DNA from: Ascidia mentula
Taxonomy: Eukaryota > Chordata > Ascidiacea > Phlebobranchia > Ascidiidae
NCBI GenBank assembly: GCA_947561715.1
Contig: OX387199.1
Coordinates: forward strand, 11,227,001-11,291,000
DNA: 64,000 bases
Direction of reading: 5' to 3'
Position 1 is the first letter of the stretch. Each line of letters opens with the position of its first letter. Positions 61,991-64,000 of the stretch are shown here, in pieces. The notes under the pieces were generated by a model. The model ran no database searches, had not been told where the DNA came from, and was given only the letters and a program-made list of their open reading frames with translations. The translations under genes and the position numbers were made by a program.

Positions 61991-63607
61991 CTTGTTATAG
62001 TGCGTTTTAAATCTTTTAGCAACGAACGAAATTGGATAACTTGAATGTCATACGTCAGCGAAAAAAAAACAAACATCACCTTGTAACCTTATTATCTTAT
62101 TCCAAACATCAGGTCCTTTATTCTTCACCAAACAACAATATTAAACAATCTGGACGCAGTTGGTAGCTCAAAACTTCTGAGAATTTAGTGGTTGCATTTT
62201 GGCTATATCTGTTATACTACCGCATGTCATGACTAATTGCCAATAAGTGTACGACACACAGTGAATACAGAACATAATATTTCTTTTGCAACTACTTTTG
62301 TTTATTTTGATGCCAACTAATTACCAACCTACAACCCTATAATTTCCCACTGGTGGAAACATTCACACCGGTTAAGAACCACTGCTCTATATCAATTGTT
62401 CCCGACCGGTGGTACAAGAACCATATGGGTGGTATGCGAAAGGTTAGTGGTGTGCTGCGAAACCACTTTCTACTCTTTAACATTTATAGTTAATTCAGGT
62501 AAGATTGACAAGTTCCCTGCAAAATTTATTAAGATACAAACTTGTTGTTTGCTGGTAAAATAACACAAAATATTCTTTATTTAATGAGACATTTGGGGTC
62601 GAGATGCTTTTGTAACGAAAGCGGTTGCGTCCACGTGAATTTTGGTTGGGGCCGTGCGAAGACAATCGTACAAAGTTGTGTTTCCAAGTCAGGTTACAAT
62701 TCGCGGACCAACGCAAATAAGATCGCAGGCCTGCAGTCGGACCACGCTGCACTAGCGTATAACCCTATAACACAGCTAACGCTGCGCGGCGCAATTAAGC
62801 AAAATATTATATTTTTTAATAATACCTTCAAGATAGTGGAACTGAAACGCGCGCACGTGGCGATTTATTTCCGTGTAAGTCGGCCATATAGCGTTATGTC
62901 CACCCGTCACGGAAGGACAAACGAAAGTCGTTTTTGTCCGACTATTTTTGCGTGCGTCATTTGCGTCACTTCCAAATATGGTCACTTGGCCATAAAAGAC
63001 GGACAAAACGCGGCCATGGAAACGAAGTAATTGTGTCTAAACAAAGAATGTTAATAATAAATAATAAAAATAAAATAATAAAAGCAACAATAAAAATTGA
63101 GATCATTTTGTTCTGCACTAGTTTTATGTGAAGTAAACCCAGTATTTTTTTGGTGCATAAAATTGCAGCCTTGATAGTGTGAAGCAGTAACATATTTCAA
63201 TGCTTTACGAAGTAACGGCCATAAAGTGCTCGAAAGAATTTCTTTTTGTATTAATGCACATGTTATTACTTGGTCATTTTTGCAAACTTTAAAGCCGCTT
63301 CTGGTATACATTTATTCAGAACTATATATCAGCAGCCATAAAAAATTACCAATGATGTTTACAAAACAATAACATCATCATATTCAGGCTCTCGTCCCGA
63401 ACAGGAAGGGAATTTTTTGCAAAACAATATCGGATGATGTTTGCAGGAAACTTCATCAAACGCATTTCCTGGGTTAGTTTTTAAATGAGTGAGATCATGA
63501 TATGTTTATGCACACATCGTGTTGTTCATCAGCAGAATAACAGATCAATTGATCGCTACCAAAAACGAAGGCAATTTAACGTACAGTTATTGTATTGACA
63601 AGCAACT

Positions 63608-64000
63608 ATGGAAACTTACAACCTGACTATCAAGGTAATTGCATGCAGTGCTTTCACAAATCCTATAAGTATTAGAAAAGTCGGTTTTTAATACTTGGAT
63701 TTTGAATATATTTCAAAATCGCATTCGAGAAAAGATTTTGCTATGTTGACGATGGCTCGAAAATTATTTTGATAAAAATACGCCAAAAAATGCAATAAAT
63801 AACAAATTTCGCAGACCTGTGAGCGTTTCAACGAGGCCGGAACAGATGAAACGGTGCAGGTAAAAATTACAGGTGAAAGCGGAAACTCGACTGGTTGGAA
63901 AACCCTTGATTATTTCTTCGAAAACGATTTTGAACCTGGCGCTGTGAGAGAATACAAAATTACCGAATGGGGAATCATTGGATCTCCAGTTATCATGACC
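63608..64000 (+). CDS. LOX gene 8: 5' end of a further lipoxygenase gene, cut by the window edge
   Basis: Exon 1 is 63608-63634, encoding METYNLTIK, followed by a GTAATT donor. Exon 2 starts at 63815 after a GCAG acceptor and runs to the edge. It encodes a PLAT segment with [20 protein letters not shown], then [12 protein letters not shown], in the same phase as exon 2 of every other copy. The nine-residue exon 1 resembles genes 4-7 in length, while EWGIIGSPVIMT at the end of the visible part is unlike either subfamily. The catalytic domain lies outside the window, so activity cannot be judged. Confidence 0.9.

Larger units (their letters stand above)
59324..63607. other. Divergent intergenic region between LOX genes 7 and 8
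   Basis: The first ~500 bases are the 5' flank of gene 7, shared with gene 6. A second full copy of R2 lies at 60263-60675. A hAT-like end (CAGCGATGTCTGACCCGCGG) starts at 61410, and another fragment lies at about 62397. The 162-codon frame at 62542-63030 overlaps the terminus GGCCATGGAAACGAAGTA shared with the 41143 element and is probably not a gene. The promoter of gene 8 should lie just before 63608. Confidence 0.5.

Noticed and set aside
62542..63030. 162-codon + strand open frame
   Set aside because: It overlaps inverted-repeat sequence related to the 41143 element and has no motif, no conserved start context and a competing frame on the other strand.

Overview
The window is animal nuclear DNA: AT-rich, with genes split into many small exons joined by GT-AG introns and many decayed transposons. 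I see no bacterial gene organisation. Compact introns and a large cluster of 5-lipoxygenase-type genes point to an invertebrate deuterostome. A tunicate such as Ciona is my best guess, but this is inference and was not checked.

The main content is a lipoxygenase (LOX) gene cluster. I could build seven complete genes exon by exon, plus one gene cut by the right edge and one collapsed relic. Genes 1-3 lie on the + strand (1802-5207, 6189-10945, 12520-17788). Genes 4-7 lie on the - strand (25040-20311, 29472-26059, 38854-35038, 59323-54555). Gene 8 starts on the + strand at 63608. Each complete gene has 14 coding exons with the same exon phases and nearly identical exon lengths, and encodes 676-682 residues. 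Each has an N-terminal PLAT (lipid-binding) domain and a catalytic domain with the iron ligands His, His, His, Asn and C-terminal Ile. This ligand set, the length and the 14-exon layout are those known for animal 5-lipoxygenase (ALOX5). Genes 2 and 3 are a recent tandem pair; genes 4-7 form a second subfamily. Gene 4 differs at one decisive place: it has Gly, not Ala, at the residue known to set R versus S oxygenation.

The 19-kb gap between genes 6 and 7 is mostly one large mobile structure, 40482-51739. It has long inverted termini, an exact 8-bp target-site duplication, and 15 copies of a ~178-bp unit facing inward from both ends, like Foldback-type elements. Between the arms sits an apparently intact four-exon sulfotransferase-like gene (46266-44941, - strand). 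A smaller inverted-repeat element (41143-42411) is nested in the left arm.

Other pieces are a hairpin MITE with a 9-bp target duplication in an intron of gene 6, a broken gypsy-type integrase end (~29.9-30.3 kb), a broken Penelope-type GIY-YIG fragment (~34.0-34.3 kb), hAT-like non-autonomous fragments, and a repeat pair arranged R1-R2-R1 in intron 1 of gene 7. The LOX genes probably act alone as cytosolic or nuclear-membrane fatty-acid dioxygenases; the clustering reflects duplication and not an operon.
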